NCBI GenBank assembly: GCA_020086605.1
Contig: JACBWW010000003.1
Location: 5,583,862-5,647,861 of the forward strand
Source: Lanius collurio
Taxonomy: Eukaryota > Chordata > Aves > Passeriformes > Laniidae
Direction: 5' to 3'
DNA: 64,000 bases
In this document: positions 62,175 through 64,000 of the stretch, piece after piece
Numbering within the stretch: the stretch's first letter is position 1
Layout of the letters: each line of letters begins with the position of its first letter
Made by a program: the position numbers and the translations under genes
The notes under the pieces: generated by a model
The model's database searches: none
What the model was told of the DNA's origin: nothing
The model's input: the letters and a program-made list of their open reading frames with translations, nothing else

Positions 62175-64000
62175 CTTAAAGTAAAATGTAAAAAAATTTG
62201 GGGCTGATGTGAAAGTGATTTTTCTTCTAAAAGTATATACATGAAAGGATGCATGAAAATGGATAAACAAGGAAGAAAATTCTCAGCTCTATGAAACAAT
62301 AGATATGAACAGGTCAGTGGAAGTTCATCCATTTAAATGGCCAAGGACCAAACCCAAATTACACAACATTAACGTAGACTGCATACAAAAAATTGTTTTG
62401 ATTTTAGTCAGTGGGGTTTTTTTAATTGATCTGGGTATTGTCACATAGATCATGCTATGGAGTGCTATTAGGGAGTGAGAACAGAATCCTTCCCATTGGT
62501 TCAGACTAGAGCTTGTTGGAAACGTGCCACATGTGGACATTGACTCCTTACCACTCATTCTTTTTCTCTGTGTGTATATTGCTGTTGTACCAGCTCGAGT
62601 AGATTCTCCTAATTATCAGACCAGTCAACACTTCTAACATGTTCTGCTTTACTCAGTCTCTTAGGCTTATAAGGTAGGTAGCATGGTAAATGAATTAATA
62701 CCCACAACTGAAGTACTTAAAAAGAGCGATATATTTAGGATATTTTACGGTTCCTCTGTTTTTTGTTGAAGCTGCCCTCTCTTTACTTCTCCTTCTCCTG
62801 AAATTGAGTTATTTTATTTAAGATACAGCTAGCACAGAATTACTGCAAAGCTGCCCTTTGTCTGAATGATAATAGCTTTTTCAGAAATTTCCACTGAAAT
62901 ATCAGTAAGTCTATAATTGTCAGACTGACAATTGCAACTCTTCTCCAGGAGGAATTGTATGTACTGTGACTTACTTCGCCAGCCCTCATTTAATTATAGC
63001 TATTACATATCTCTTACAAACTTTGAACCACTGATCCGACAATGAGGAAGGCTTGCCCTCAAACTGAGCACAAAAGCCAAGCAATCTTCTGTTTCTCATT
63101 TTTCACATTTTTTTCGTATATTCAGTTTTCATGTTTTACATTAGAATTGGTATATTGCAGGAAGACACTTCTAGAAACCAGTATTAACACACTGTGAGCA
63201 CAGAATTAAAAGGGGCATTTAATACTGTTTTACTTGCAGATCTTAAAACTCAGGGACATGGGGTATAAGTTGATGCACTGGTGCCAAACCAGCAAAGGTG
63301 CATTGATTTACACCACTTGGGGATCTTATTCCCACAACAGCACAAAGAACAAAGTACAGACCTAATACCACACTTGAGAGATGGTGTGACTATAATAACT
63401 TGTAGGTAGATTCCAGACAGGATTTAATGTTTTGCATACAGTGGTTTACTCAAACTAAATATTTAGAGCTGTAAAAGGCACTTTATTACACTCATATTCT
63501 TTGTGGAAGGAAATACACGTTTGAAGACACACTCTTTTCTGCTTTTGCTCTCGCACAGTGAGGGTTTAATTGTTTGGTTTTGCTCTAGCAGATTTTGTGG
63601 CAATGTTACAGCCCAAGTCAGCACCATGAAGAATATCTGTTTTATCTGTGAATGTAAATTGATGTGCTAGTCCAAGGGGTACCTTAAACATTGGAGCAGT
63701 ATTAACAAAGACAGGGAGACACGTGAGGCAGCTCTGGTCCTATGGTTTTATCTAAGTGAGGTATGAAGAAAAAAGGAACCAGTGTGTGGACCAGTTTTCT
63801 GAACATCCTGTACACTAATCAAGGAGCCAAATCTCTCATTCTTTTTGATCCAAAATCTCTGGGAATGTTGTTTAAAAAGAGAATGTTGGATTCTGTCTTT
63901 CAGGGATTTTTAGCCTGATGAATCCTCAAAACCAATTGCTAAAGCTACAGCAATATAAATATTATAAAGCTAAAGCTCCTCTGAAATCACTCCTCTATCA
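62175..64000 (-). other. Dynein heavy chain intron (partial)
   Basis: This is minus-strand intron upstream of the VFGLHPN exon. I looked for the preceding family segment (expected to end ..SPE) on the minus strand and did not find it, so the next exon lies outside the window. Only AT-rich sequence was seen. Confidence 0.75.

Noticed and set aside
62325..62558. 77-codon minus-strand frame as a further dynein exon
   Set aside because: Its sequence has no similarity to the dynein segment that should precede VFGLHPN, and it has no suitable splice framing.

Overview
This window is vertebrate nuclear DNA, almost certainly from a bird. It is AT-rich and gene-sparse. Short, strongly conserved coding exons with GT-AG splice sites are separated by introns of 0.9 to 12 kb. 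The recognisable interspersed repeats are decayed CR1 LINE fragments in the avian style, plus one stretch resembling a common avian LTR retroelement. No bacterial operons, CRISPR arrays, tRNA or rRNA genes were seen.

Three protein-coding genes are present. (1) TMEFF1 (tomoregulin-1), plus strand, enters already in progress. Its last five coding exons lie at 7860-20390 and encode the second follistatin/Kazal module, a linker, the EGF-like domain, the transmembrane helix and the short cytoplasmic tail. A 3'UTR runs to about 21.48 kb. (2) CAVIN4 (MURC, muscle-restricted coiled-coil protein), plus strand, is complete in two coding exons (22051-22461 and 34715-35374, 356 residues) around a 12.25-kb intron. 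Its start codon is only about 1.66 kb past the TMEFF1 stop. A MEF2-type motif sits about 210 bp upstream of the ATG, in keeping with muscle expression. (3) An axonemal dynein heavy chain of the DNAH5/DNAH8 (outer-arm) class, minus strand, contributes its last five coding exons between 62174 and 39254 (323 residues plus stop). The rest lies beyond base 64000. It converges tail to tail with CAVIN4.

The TMEFF1-CAVIN4 pairing matches the human 9q31.1 arrangement, a segment that is Z-linked in chicken, so Z linkage is a reasonable inference. From memory, human 9q31.1 has PLPPR1 after CAVIN4 and no dynein heavy chain. The dynein gene here is therefore the most interesting feature: possibly a third DNAH5/8-class paralogue missing from the mammalian locus, or a rearrangement. 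The three genes have unrelated roles (membrane signalling modulator, muscle caveolae, ciliary motor) and form no functional unit.

The remaining roughly 60 kb is intron, UTR or intergenic DNA. Beyond the CR1 and LTR pieces it holds only microsatellites and short tandem duplications. I found no convincing unknown gene or novel system.
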